A stretch of DNA of 39,730 bases from Bryobacterales bacterium (lineage in GTDB: Bacteria > Acidobacteriota > Terriglobia > Bryobacterales > Bryobacteraceae). The DNA lies in assembly GCA_025456495.1 (NCBI GenBank), contig JALOKO010000003.1, positions 1 to 39,730 on the forward strand, read 5' to 3'. The notes below the pieces were generated by a model, which saw only the letters and a list, made by a program, of their open reading frames with translations, was not told the DNA's origin and did not search any database. Below are positions 7,253 through 16,910 of this stretch, one piece after another. The position numbers and the translations under genes were made by a program. The first letter of the stretch is position 1. Every line of letters starts with the position of its first letter.

Positions 7253-8619
7253 TCGTCATGAAGTTTGGGGGTAGTTCGCTGGAGTCGCCTGAGGCCATTC
7301 AGCGTGTCTGCCACATTGTGAAGGAGCGCGTGCCGCAGGCGCCGCTGGTGGTGGTGAGCGCCCACGGAGCCACTACGAATCGCCTTCTGCAGGCGGCACG
7401 GGAAGCCCGCGCGGGACGGCGCGAAGGGATGGAAGATCTGCTGCGACAGTTGCGGGAATACCATCACGAACTGGTGCGGGACACGCTCAGCAATGGGCGC
7501 GCGGAGACAGCGCTGGGCGCGGTGGATGACCACTTCGACAAGCTGCTGGAGGTGCTGCGAGGCGTGGCTGTGCTGGGCGAACTGACGCCGCGCACGCTGG
7601 ATACAGTGATGAGTTTCGGTGAGCGTATCTCGTCGCGGTTGGTGGCGCTGGCGCTGTGCGAGCAGGGCGTGGCCGGCAGCGCCGTCGATGCACGGGACTA
7701 TATGGTGACCGACGAACGGCACACGCAGGCGCAGCCGAACCTGGCGGCCACCTACGCCAGGCTGGTTCCGCTGCGGGCGGCCATCCGCCAGGGGCAGGTA
7801 CCGGTGCTGGGTGGCTTTATCGGCGCGACCGAGGAAGGGGTGACATCGACGTTGGGCCGGGGCGGTAGCGACTTCTCTGCGTCCATCATCGGCGCGGGCG
7901 TGGAGGCTGATGAGATCCAGATCTGGACCGATGTGGATGGTGTGCTGACCTCTGACCCGCGCGTCATCTCGAACGTGCATCGCCTACGCGCCATCAGCTT
8001 TGCCGAGGCCAGCGAACTGGCCTACTTCGGGGCCAAGGTGCTGCATCCGGCCACCATGCTGCCCGCCATGCAGAAAGGCATCCCGGTGCGCGTGCTGAAC
8101 TCGCGCCGCCCGCATGTGGAGGGCACGCGCATCGTCCCCGACGTCCAACCCTGCCGCAATCCGGTGAAGGCTATCGCGTGCAAGAAGGGCATCACTGTGG
8201 TGAATGTCCACTCCACGCGCATGCTGATGGCGCACGGCTTCCTGCGACGGATGTTTGAGGTGTTCGACCGCTTTGAGACGCCGGTGGATATGGTGTGTAC
8301 TTCCGAGGTGAGCGTCTCGTTGACTCTGGACAATACGGACCGGCTGGTGGAGATTGTAGCGGAGCTGGAACGCTTCTCTACTGTGTCCGCGGAAGGCGCG
8401 CAGGCCACTGTGGCCATCGTTGGGGACAGCATCCGCTACACGCCCGGGATTACCGCGCGTGCGTTGGCGGCCTTGGGCGGAGTGAACGTGCGTATGATCT
8501 CGCAAGGGGCGTCGCTATTGAACCTCAGCCTGGTGGTGGCTGAAGACCAGTTGCATACGGCCATGCAGGCGCTGCACGACGAGTTCTTTCAGGATCTTGA
8601 CCCGGAGGTGTTTGCCTGA
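7249..8619 (+). CDS. lysC: Aspartate kinase (monofunctional, ACT-regulated)
   Basis: Phosphorylates aspartate, the committed step of the aspartate family pathway. The kinase domain starts with MKFGGSSLESPEA and includes GFIGATEEGVTSTLGRGGSDFSA, the ATP/aspartate-binding region, near residue 190-210, and TDVDGVLTSDPR near residue 225. Two C-terminal ACT-type segments (ITVVNVHSTRM... and VAIVGDSIRYTPGITARAL) suggest allosteric control, probably by lysine or threonine. The length, 456 residues, matches the LysC/ThrA-N type rather than the shorter Gram-positive form. Overlaps of four bases with asd and one base with dapB show a translationally coupled operon under the riboswitch. Confidence 0.94.
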   Translation: MIVMKFGGSSLESPEAIQRVCHIVKERVPQAPLVVVSAHGATTNRLLQAAREARAGRREGMEDLLRQLREYHHELVRDTLSNGRAETALGAVDDHFDKLLEVLRGVAVLGELTPRTLDTVMSFGERISSRLVALALCEQGVAGSAVDARDYMVTDERHTQAQPNLAATYARLVPLRAAIRQGQVPVLGGFIGATEEGVTSTLGRGGSDFSASIIGAGVEADEIQIWTDVDGVLTSDPRVISNVHRLRAISFAEASELAYFGAKVLHPATMLPAMQKGIPVRVLNSRRPHVEGTRIVPDVQPCRNPVKAIACKKGITVVNVHSTRMLMAHGFLRRMFEVFDRFETPVDMVCTSEVSVSLTLDNTDRLVEIVAELERFSTVSAEGAQATVAIVGDSIRYTPGITARALAALGGVNVRMISQGASLLNLSLVVAEDQLHTAMQALHDEFFQDLDPEVFA

Positions 8620-9332
8620 TGCGCGTGGCGCTGGTGGGTTACGGCAAGATGGGCAAGGCGATTGAGGCGCTGGCCCCGGAAGCGGGCGCAGAGATTGCGC
8701 TGGTTCTGGATGAGCACAACAACCGCGATGGCAATGCCATCACACGCGGCGCCTTCGCCGATGTGGATGTGGCCATTGAGTTCACCGCGCCTGCCATCGC
8801 GCCGGGAAACCTGCTGCGGCTTGCTGAGGCGGGTGTGCCTACTGTGACCGGCACCACGGGCTGGTATGCGGCCTTGGACGAGGTGCGCGCTGCCTTCGCC
8901 GGACGCCAGGGAAGCCTGGTGTGGAGCCCGAATTTTTCCATTGGCGTAAACCTGTTTGACCGTCTGGCCGCTGAGGCCGCGCGGCTGTTCGCAGCGCATC
9001 CCGCTTATGGTTGCTGGGCCTGGGAAATGCACCACAACCAGAAGCTGGACGCGCCCTCCGGTACCCTTAAGGCGCTGGTGGAAACCATGCGCGATGCGGG
9101 CTACAGCCACGCCATCGACATCAGTTCCACCCGGGCGGGCAAGGCGCCCGGCACCCACGAGATTGGCTTCGATTCGCAGGTGGACACCATCGAGTTGCGC
9201 CACACGGCACGAAGTCGTGATGGCTTCGCGGGCGGTGCACTTTATGCCGCAAAGCTCTTACTGCGACAGCCCGGCATTTACCGTTTCGCCGACCTGCTGT
9301 TCCCTAGCACCTCACCCAAGGAGAGCGCCTGA
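8619..9332 (+). CDS. dapB: 4-hydroxy-tetrahydrodipicolinate reductase
   Basis: Reduces hydroxy-tetrahydrodipicolinate with NAD(P)H. The Rossmann motif VGYGKMGKAIE is at the N-terminus; the signature EMHHNQKLDAPSGT carries the catalytic HH pair (H138, H139) and K142. SIGVNLFDRLA and the C-terminal GGALYAAKLLL segment are also typical. It is 237 residues long, slightly short of the E. coli enzyme and close to other compact DapB proteins. It precedes dapA, with one-base overlaps (TGATG) on both sides. Confidence 0.94.
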   Translation: MRVALVGYGKMGKAIEALAPEAGAEIALVLDEHNNRDGNAITRGAFADVDVAIEFTAPAIAPGNLLRLAEAGVPTVTGTTGWYAALDEVRAAFAGRQGSLVWSPNFSIGVNLFDRLAAEAARLFAAHPAYGCWAWEMHHNQKLDAPSGTLKALVETMRDAGYSHAIDISSTRAGKAPGTHEIGFDSQVDTIELRHTARSRDGFAGGALYAAKLLLRQPGIYRFADLLFPSTSPKESA

Positions 9333-10207
9333 TGATTACCGGATGCGGCACCGCGTTGGTTACACCGTTCCACGAGGACGGCTCCATTGACACCATCACC
9401 TTTCAGCGTCTGGCGGCGCGCCAGGTGGAGGCAGGCATCGACTTTCTGGTGCCTTGCGGAACCACAGCCGAAAGTCCGACGCTGAACGAGGACGAGCAGT
9501 TGCTGCTGATTCGCATCGCCTGCGAAGTGGCGGCGGGCCGTGTGCCAGTGATGGCCGGCGTGGGCGGCAACCACACGGCTGCCTTGCAGCGACGCGCTGA
9601 GAAGGTGGAGGCGCTGGGAGTGCAGGCCTTGCTGTCGGTAACGCCGTACTACAACAAGCCCTCGCAGGAGGGCCTGTTGGCGCATTACCGCGCACTGGCG
9701 GCCAGCACTTCGCTGCCCATCGTGCTGTACAGCGTGGCCGGTCGTACGGGCGTCAACCTGGAGCCAGAAACGGTGCTGGCGCTGGCCGAGACGCCCAACA
9801 TCGCGGGCATCAAGGAAGCCTCAGGCAACATCGCGCAGATTGCCCGCATCGCCGCGCAGGCTCCGGCTGGCTTCGCTATCTACGCGGGTGATGATCTGCT
9901 GGCGATTCCCGTGATTGCGCTGGGCGGGCACGGCGTGATCTCCGTGGCGTCGAACGAAATTCCGGGGGAGATGGCAGGCATTGCACGCCATGCCTTGAAT
10001 GGCGACCTGGATAGCGCGCGCATTCTGATGAAGCACTACCTGCCACTGATGGACGTGAACTTCATTGATTCAAACCCCGTTCCGGTCAAGACCGCAATGG
10101 CCCTTATGGGCCTGCTGCAGCCCCATTGGCGATTGCCCCTGGTGGCCACCAGCACACCCAGGCAAGCCCGCATTCAAGCCGTACTCGAACAAGTAGGATT
10201 ACTGTAG
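9332..10207 (+). CDS. dapA: 4-hydroxy-tetrahydrodipicolinate synthase
   Basis: Schiff-base aldolase condensing pyruvate with aspartate semialdehyde, the first committed lysine/DAP step. The 291-residue TIM barrel has the substrate loop PCGTTAESPTL, TPYYNKPSQEG with the catalytic tyrosine pair (Y106/Y107), and the lysine in AGIKEASGN (K161, the same number as in E. coli DapA). The YNVPGRT motif is replaced by YSVAGRT, a mild variation. The stop TAG is immediately followed by the dapD ATG. Confidence 0.94.
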   Translation: MITGCGTALVTPFHEDGSIDTITFQRLAARQVEAGIDFLVPCGTTAESPTLNEDEQLLLIRIACEVAAGRVPVMAGVGGNHTAALQRRAEKVEALGVQALLSVTPYYNKPSQEGLLAHYRALAASTSLPIVLYSVAGRTGVNLEPETVLALAETPNIAGIKEASGNIAQIARIAAQAPAGFAIYAGDDLLAIPVIALGGHGVISVASNEIPGEMAGIARHALNGDLDSARILMKHYLPLMDVNFIDSNPVPVKTAMALMGLLQPHWRLPLVATSTPRQARIQAVLEQVGLL

Positions 10208-10934
10208 ATGTCACACGAACTCCAAGCCGCGATTGAGGAACTATTCGCGAACCCGCCAGCCCTATACACGCCCGCGCATACGGCGTTGTTCGCGCGATTC
10301 AAACACCTGTTGAATGTGGGACAGATTCGCGCGGCGCAACCGGACGCGGACACGCCTACTGGGTGGCGCGTGAACCCCTGGGTGAAGCAGGGTATCCTGC
10401 TTGGCTTTCGCATGGGAACTCTGGTGGACATGAGTGTGGAGACCGCGCGCCAGCCTTGGTTTGACCGTTCCAGCTATCCCGTGAAGCAACTCCGCGTGGA
10501 GGATGGCGTGCGCGTGGTGCCTGGTGGATCCAGCATTCGCGATGGCGCGTATGTGGCCCGCACGGTGACCTGCATGCCGCCCATGTACATCAATGTCGGC
10601 GCATATGTCGGTGATCATCGAAGACGACGTGATGGTGGGCGGCAATTGCGGCGTTTATGAAGGCACGGTGGTGAAGCGCCGCGCGGTGCTGGCCACCGGA
10701 GTGCTGTTGAACCAATCGACACCGGTGTTCGACCTGGTGCGCGGAGAGATTCTGCGGGCCACCGATGGCCAACCCCTGGTGATCCCCGAAGACGCGGTGG
10801 TGGCGCCCGGCAGTCGCGCCATCACACAAGGGCCGGGCAAAGACTGGGGCCTTTCCGTATCCGCCGCCATCATCGTGAAGTATCGCGACGCCAAGACCGA
10901 AGGCAAGGTGCAGTTGGAGGACCTCCTGCGGTAG
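10208..10934 (+). pseudogene. dapD: Tetrahydrodipicolinate N-succinyltransferase, interrupted by internal deletion/frameshift
   Basis: Two frames together cover a DapD. The first (10208 to about 10610) carries the N-terminal domain and ends at PPMYINVGAYV; the second resumes at VIIEDDVMVGGNCGVYEGTVV and runs to 10934 with PGKDWGLSVSA and IVKYRDAKT. In intact DapD proteins about 35-41 residues of the left-handed beta-helix lie between these two points (from family memory: the TMVD...GSCAQIG...GGVLEP stretch). Here they are missing and the frame changes by a length of 3n+2 bases. The junction contains two copies of ATGTCGG (10593-10599 and 10605-10611). Without that central coil the protein should not function. 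Either a real deletion or an assembly collapse is possible. The first frame alone would make a 150-residue truncated product. Confidence 0.85.
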
Positions 10935-10961
10935 CCCTTGCCTTCGGCGCCCGGCTTGGCA

Positions 10962-12674
<1,713 letters not shown>

Positions 12675-12777
12675 CGCCCATTCCTAGCTACATCCGCGCG
12701 GGCGGCCAGCCAGGCTGGGCAACCGACAGCGGAGGTCCAATGGGACGCGACTTCCTGATTGTACAGCGGGGACAATC

Positions 12778-13713
12778 GTGGCTGCGTGGGACCGAATCGG
12801 TAGTGCGACGAGCAAGTTCCCTCTCATGTTTGGGGCGAAGACTTCCGATATGTACAACGGGGTCCCTAGTACCGTGTCGACGCCGCAAACCGAAATCCAT
12901 GCCTTGCCGCAGCATCACTGGGCGCTTCGTTGCCTGCCCCCGTTGCCGGCCTCCGCGGCCCGCATGCTGCGGCTGTTGAACGACAACTCGGCGGGTATCC
13001 GGGAGTTTGCCGATGTCATCAGCACCGATGCCAGCTTTGCCTGGGAAGTGCTGCGCGCGGCCAACTCACCGTTGTTCAGCCTACCCTATGAAATCGACGA
13101 CCTCTTCCACGCCGTGAGCATTATTGGAGTGGAACGGGTCCGCGGGATGGTGTTCGTCGCCGCCCTGTCTTCCGGCTTCCGTCACGCGATGCGCGAACAA
13201 AGCCTGTTGGCTTGCTGGAAGCACTCGCTGGCGGTGGCCTACCTGGCCGCCGAGTCCGCAGTGGGCTTCCAGGTGGATGCGGGCAAGGCGTACACGGCCG
13301 GCCTGTTGCATGACCTGGGGCGCTTGGCCTTGATGACCGCGTTCCCCGCCAAATACGCGTCGCTGATTGAGCAATCTCTCCGCGAGGAAGTGGAGATGAA
13401 CGTTCTGGAAGAGCAGTTCTTTGAGATCAACCACTGCGTTGCCGGGGCGTCGATCGCTGCCGCGTGGTCGTTGCCGGTGTCGCTGGCCGAAGTCTGCCTG
13501 AAGCATCACGACGACCCGCTGGACAATCCGTCACCGCTGCTGCAGAACATTGTCGCCGCGAATCGAATGGCGCACACGTTGGGCTTTCAGCCGGTGTATG
13601 AGAAGCGGCTGGTGCAGCCAGCCTCTGACCTACCGAACGGGGTTCCCAATCATTTGGAGGAATCCACCGCGTTGCTGCACCAGAAGATTGACGCTTACTG
13701 CTTGAGTGTGTAG
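12778..13713 (+). CDS. HDOD domain protein
   Basis: The HDOD fold (an HD-related domain without proven hydrolase activity in most members) acts in bacterial signalling, cell-cycle control and motility. The domain runs from about LPPLPASAARMLRLLND (residue 55) to the C-terminus, with AGLLHDLGRLALM, NHCVAGASIAAAWSLP and LKHHDDP typical of the family. No receiver, GGDEF or EAL domain is attached in this 311-residue protein. The GTG at 12778 has GGGG six bases upstream; the first 50 residues are not conserved in appearance, and ATG 12826 or 12850 are alternatives. It is alone, divergent from ilvD, and its specific role is unknown. Confidence 0.85.
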   Translation: MAAWDRIGSATSKFPLMFGAKTSDMYNGVPSTVSTPQTEIHALPQHHWALRCLPPLPASAARMLRLLNDNSAGIREFADVISTDASFAWEVLRAANSPLFSLPYEIDDLFHAVSIIGVERVRGMVFVAALSSGFRHAMREQSLLACWKHSLAVAYLAAESAVGFQVDAGKAYTAGLLHDLGRLALMTAFPAKYASLIEQSLREEVEMNVLEEQFFEINHCVAGASIAAAWSLPVSLAEVCLKHHDDPLDNPSPLLQNIVAANRMAHTLGFQPVYEKRLVQPASDLPNGVPNHLEESTALLHQKIDAYCLSV

Positions 13714-13764
13714 GCGTGCCGCTGCCGCGGGGCTGGTGGGTTGCGTCCAGACGGTGCAAGAGGG

Positions 13765-13809
13765 GACGCAGCGATCGATGACGCAGCGATCGATGATGCG
13801 GCGATCGAG
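13765..13809. repeat. 15-bp tandem repeat, three copies
   Basis: GACGCAGCGATCGAT occurs twice exactly (13765-13779, 13780-13794), followed by a diverged third copy GATGCGGCGATCGAG. It lies between the HDOD gene and the ManD-like gene. The unit length is a multiple of three and happens to be in the HDOD reading frame downstream of its stop (DAAID repeated), which may be chance. Confidence 0.85.
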
Positions 13810-13901
13810 ACCACCGCGAGACGCAGCCTAGCAACAGGCCCAGACGGCAGTGCGCTGTGATAGCGTAGCCCTCAGGAATTCCCGTGATGACTGAGGTGTC
13901 T

Positions 13902-15248
13902 ATGAATCGCCGCAACCTGTTCCAACTGGCCTCCACGCTTGGCGCCGGAACACTGCTGGGCCAACGCCAGGCAGCCGCGCAACAGCAGGCCGCACGCGCC
14001 ACTCGGGCACTGCCGTCACCCATCATCCGCGATATCCAGGTGATTGAAACCGCGCCTCAGGGCCTGCGCCTGGTGGTGGTGAAGGTGATCACAGATCAGG
14101 ACGGGCTGTACGGTTACGGCTGCGGCACCTTCACCCAACGGGCTGACCTGGTGAAGCCAGCCGTGGAGCGCTATCTGAAGCCGCTCTTGGTGGGGCGTCC
14201 CGCTGACCGCATTGATGACACCTGGCAGATGGCCTACAACGGCAGTTACTGGCGGAATGGACCGGTGTTGAACAATGCCTTGAGCGGCGTCGATATGGCG
14301 CTTTGGGACATCAAGGGCCGCCAGTGCGGGCTACCGGTGTATCAGTTGCTGGGCGGCAAGCTGCGCGAGGCCGCCGATTGCTATGGGCATGCTTCCGGTG
14401 AGGATGCCGCTGCTGTCATCGAAAGCGCCAAACAGTGGATGGCTCGCGGCTTTCGTCACGTGCGGATGCAGGTGGGCGTGGCAGGGATGGCGGGCTACGG
14501 ATCCGGCGCTGGCGCGGCGCAGGTGGCCAAACTGCATGACGACCGTGTGTACGAGCCAGCCGCCTACATACGAGCCACCCTGGACATGTTCGCCAAGGCG
14601 CGCCAGGAGCTAGGGATGGAGGTGGAACTGCTGCACGATGTCCACGAGCGCATCTCGCCCACCCAGGCCTTGCAACTGTGTAAGGACATGGAGCAGTTCC
14701 GGCTCTTCTTCCTGGAGGATCCGCTGTCGCCGGAGGACATTGCCTGGTTCCGTCTCATCCGCCAGCAGTGCACTACTCCGATTGCGATGGGCGAGTTGTT
14801 CAACAGCCCGCACGAGTGGACGCCGCTGATTAGCGAACGGCTGATTGACTACATCCGCGTCCATGTGTCGCAAGCAGGTGGGTTGACGCCATGCCGCAAG
14901 ATGGCCACCTTGGGCGAGGTCTTCGGCGTCCGCACGGCATGGCACGGACCCGGCGACGTGAGCCCCATTGGCCATGCCTGCAATGTCACCTTGGACCTTG
15001 CCTGCTATAACTTCGGCGTGCAGGAATACTCGGCATTCGGGGAGCGCAGCCAGGAGGTCTTCCGCAACTGCCCGCGCATGGAGAACGGCTATTTGTATGC
15101 GAACGAGGCGCCGGGCTGGGGGATTGAAGTAGACGAGAAGGCCGCCGCCAAGTATCCCTTTGGCAGCTTTGAGCAGGGGGAACGGAAAGACCTGAATGGC
15201 GGTTGGGGTGTCATCCGCCGCCGCGACGGCACGGTGATTAAGCAGTAG
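13902..15248 (+). CDS. Tat-exported enolase-superfamily enzyme, ManD/RspA-like (mannonate/galactonate dehydratase family)
   Basis: A TIM-barrel acid-sugar dehydratase relative. The ATG at 13902 follows GAGG and begins MNRRNLFQLASTLGAGTLLG, a twin-arginine signal, so the enzyme is probably folded with its metal in the cytoplasm and exported. Superfamily metal ligands are visible as D246 in HDVHERIS (with H248, the DxH of ManD), E272 in LEDPLSPED and E298 in GELFNS; WHGPGDVSPIG and NFGVQEY resemble ManD/RspA strongly. Its substrate cannot be read from sequence; many ManD-like proteins show low or no mannonate activity (family knowledge). It is 448 residues, longer than cytoplasmic ManD because of the signal. 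No sugar-utilisation gene is adjacent. Confidence 0.85.
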   Translation: MNRRNLFQLASTLGAGTLLGQRQAAAQQQAARATRALPSPIIRDIQVIETAPQGLRLVVVKVITDQDGLYGYGCGTFTQRADLVKPAVERYLKPLLVGRPADRIDDTWQMAYNGSYWRNGPVLNNALSGVDMALWDIKGRQCGLPVYQLLGGKLREAADCYGHASGEDAAAVIESAKQWMARGFRHVRMQVGVAGMAGYGSGAGAAQVAKLHDDRVYEPAAYIRATLDMFAKARQELGMEVELLHDVHERISPTQALQLCKDMEQFRLFFLEDPLSPEDIAWFRLIRQQCTTPIAMGELFNSPHEWTPLISERLIDYIRVHVSQAGGLTPCRKMATLGEVFGVRTAWHGPGDVSPIGHACNVTLDLACYNFGVQEYSAFGERSQEVFRNCPRMENGYLYANEAPGWGIEVDEKAAAKYPFGSFEQGERKDLNGGWGVIRRRDGTVIKQ

Positions 15249-15344
15249 TCGCGGGAAGCGCCACCAGCGGCAGACCCGTCGCCCAGGAACTTTGCGGCGG
15301 GATGCGGTGTCTAAGTGGGGCAACCTGGCAAGGTCAAGGGAGGC

Positions 15345-16910
15345 ATGATGCACCCGTATGGATGTCTGCTTCTGATGCTGGCTCTGATCGCCACGCCGAT
15401 TGCGCTTGCCGTCACCATCGAAGGGCAGGTGCTGCGGGACGACACGGGCGCCGCGCTGGTGTCGGCGGACGTGCGCGTGGCTCGACAAGGCGAACGTTTG
15501 CTGGCGGCGCATCTGGAAACCGACCGCGATGGCCGCTTCCGGGCGGAAGACCTGCCGGAGGGCCGCTATGTTCTCACCATCGGTAAGCCGTCCTTTCAGG
15601 ATGTGGCGCTGGAGTTGCCCGTCGACGCCGGCCCCATCCAGGTACGGCTGATCCGGTTGGCGTCTATCTCCGGAACCGTGCGCGCGCGGGACGGAAGCCT
15701 GCTGGCCAACGCCCGCGTTTACGCGATGGAGCGCACGCGCTCGGGGTCCATTCGCGAGCTGAACATGGCCGCCGCCAGCGCGTTCAGCAAAGCCGATGGA
15801 AGCTATCAGCTACGGGGTCTGCCTCCGGGGAACTATGTCCTGGCAATGGGCATGCAGGGCAACAATCGGTCAATGGGCGCCATGTATCCGGACAACCGTA
15901 GCCCGCGCATCTTTGAGTTGAAGGGTGGCGAGGTGATTGACCGCTGTGACTTTGTGGCGGAGACGGGCGAGGTATTCAAGGTGAGCGGGAAGGTGGCCAT
16001 CCCAGAGCACCTTGCCAAGACGCGCGTTCCATCCGGGCCACCGGGAGCCACCATGGACGCGCGCTTTTCAGTGGGACTTGCGCCGGTTGACCAGCCCATG
16101 TTGCAAGTGGCCTGGACGCGGACGGAGCCGGATGGCAGCTTCGAGTTTCCCGCCGTTCCCTGGGGCAGCTATGAGCTGTTCGCTGCTGGTCCGGTGATTG
16201 GCTTCAGCTTCCGCGGCAGCATGCTGGCGGGCGATGGCGCCCTTGCGTTCGGACGAATGCCCGTGCAGGTGACCGCCGATGTGAGGGACCTGGCCGTACA
16301 AGTTCAGCCGCCTCGTACAGTTCGTTTGCAGTGGATACCCGGACGTGCCTCCATCGCGGATTGTCCCAAGACCCTGGCGGTACGTTTGACGGCGCTGGAG
16401 GCGCGGGGCAGCGATCTTACCCGACTAGTATCCCTTCCCTTGGGCGACGTGGTTACCGTGGAGAATCTGGCGCCCACCCGCTATCAGGTGGAGACTGCAA
16501 GCGCGGCTGCTGTCTGCAGCGTGCTGGGCGCAGCGGAGTTGAACTTGCGGAACGGGCAACCCGATGAGCCAGTCACCGTGGAGGCCGCAGGCCATGGTTC
16601 TCTGGCGGGCGAAGTGCTGGATCGCCTGCCGGGTGGGATCTACGAAGTGGCGCTGTTGCCCCTGGGCGTGGCGGCGGGTGAAGCGATGACGCTGCAGACG
16701 GTGGACGCGCAAGGCAAGTTCCGCTTCGCCAAACTGCGACCGGGAAGATATGGGGTGGCCATCCGCTTGCAGCACGGCGGAGGATACAGCGAAGGAGTGG
16801 GCGAGAGGACCGCAGGGCTGGTCTCTTCAATTACCGAAGTGGAAGTGCTGGGCGGCAATGTGGAGATGTTGCTGCATGCGCCCGTGGCGGAAGGGACGGC
16901 CAATCGATGA
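15345..16910 (+). CDS. Secreted carboxypeptidase-regulatory-like (CarboxypepD_reg) repeat protein
   Basis: A 521-residue exported protein beginning MMHPYGCLLLMLALIATPIALA, a clear signal peptide; the start at 15345 follows GGGAGGC. Repeated beta-sandwich modules follow: VTIEGQVLRDDTGAALVSADVRV (about residue 23), SISGTVRARDGSLLANARVYA (about 106) and further GSFEFPAVPWGSYEL / GKFRFAKLRPGRYGV units, each with the G-x-F/Y...L-P-x-G-x-Y ending of the CarboxypepD_reg / SpaA-like families. No TonB-dependent barrel is attached, unlike many acidobacterial proteins with this domain. The function is probably structural or binding at the cell surface; no catalytic residues are recognisable. The next gene overlaps it by four bases and has the same architecture. 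Confidence 0.78.
   Translation: MMHPYGCLLLMLALIATPIALAVTIEGQVLRDDTGAALVSADVRVARQGERLLAAHLETDRDGRFRAEDLPEGRYVLTIGKPSFQDVALELPVDAGPIQVRLIRLASISGTVRARDGSLLANARVYAMERTRSGSIRELNMAAASAFSKADGSYQLRGLPPGNYVLAMGMQGNNRSMGAMYPDNRSPRIFELKGGEVIDRCDFVAETGEVFKVSGKVAIPEHLAKTRVPSGPPGATMDARFSVGLAPVDQPMLQVAWTRTEPDGSFEFPAVPWGSYELFAAGPVIGFSFRGSMLAGDGALAFGRMPVQVTADVRDLAVQVQPPRTVRLQWIPGRASIADCPKTLAVRLTALEARGSDLTRLVSLPLGDVVTVENLAPTRYQVETASAAAVCSVLGAAELNLRNGQPDEPVTVEAAGHGSLAGEVLDRLPGGIYEVALLPLGVAAGEAMTLQTVDAQGKFRFAKLRPGRYGVAIRLQHGGGYSEGVGERTAGLVSSITEVEVLGGNVEMLLHAPVAEGTANR

Noticed and set aside
12757-12777. GATTGT-N9-ACAATC inverted repeat in the ilvD-HDOD spacer
   Set aside because: Arms of only six bases with no convincing promoter at that position; likely chance.
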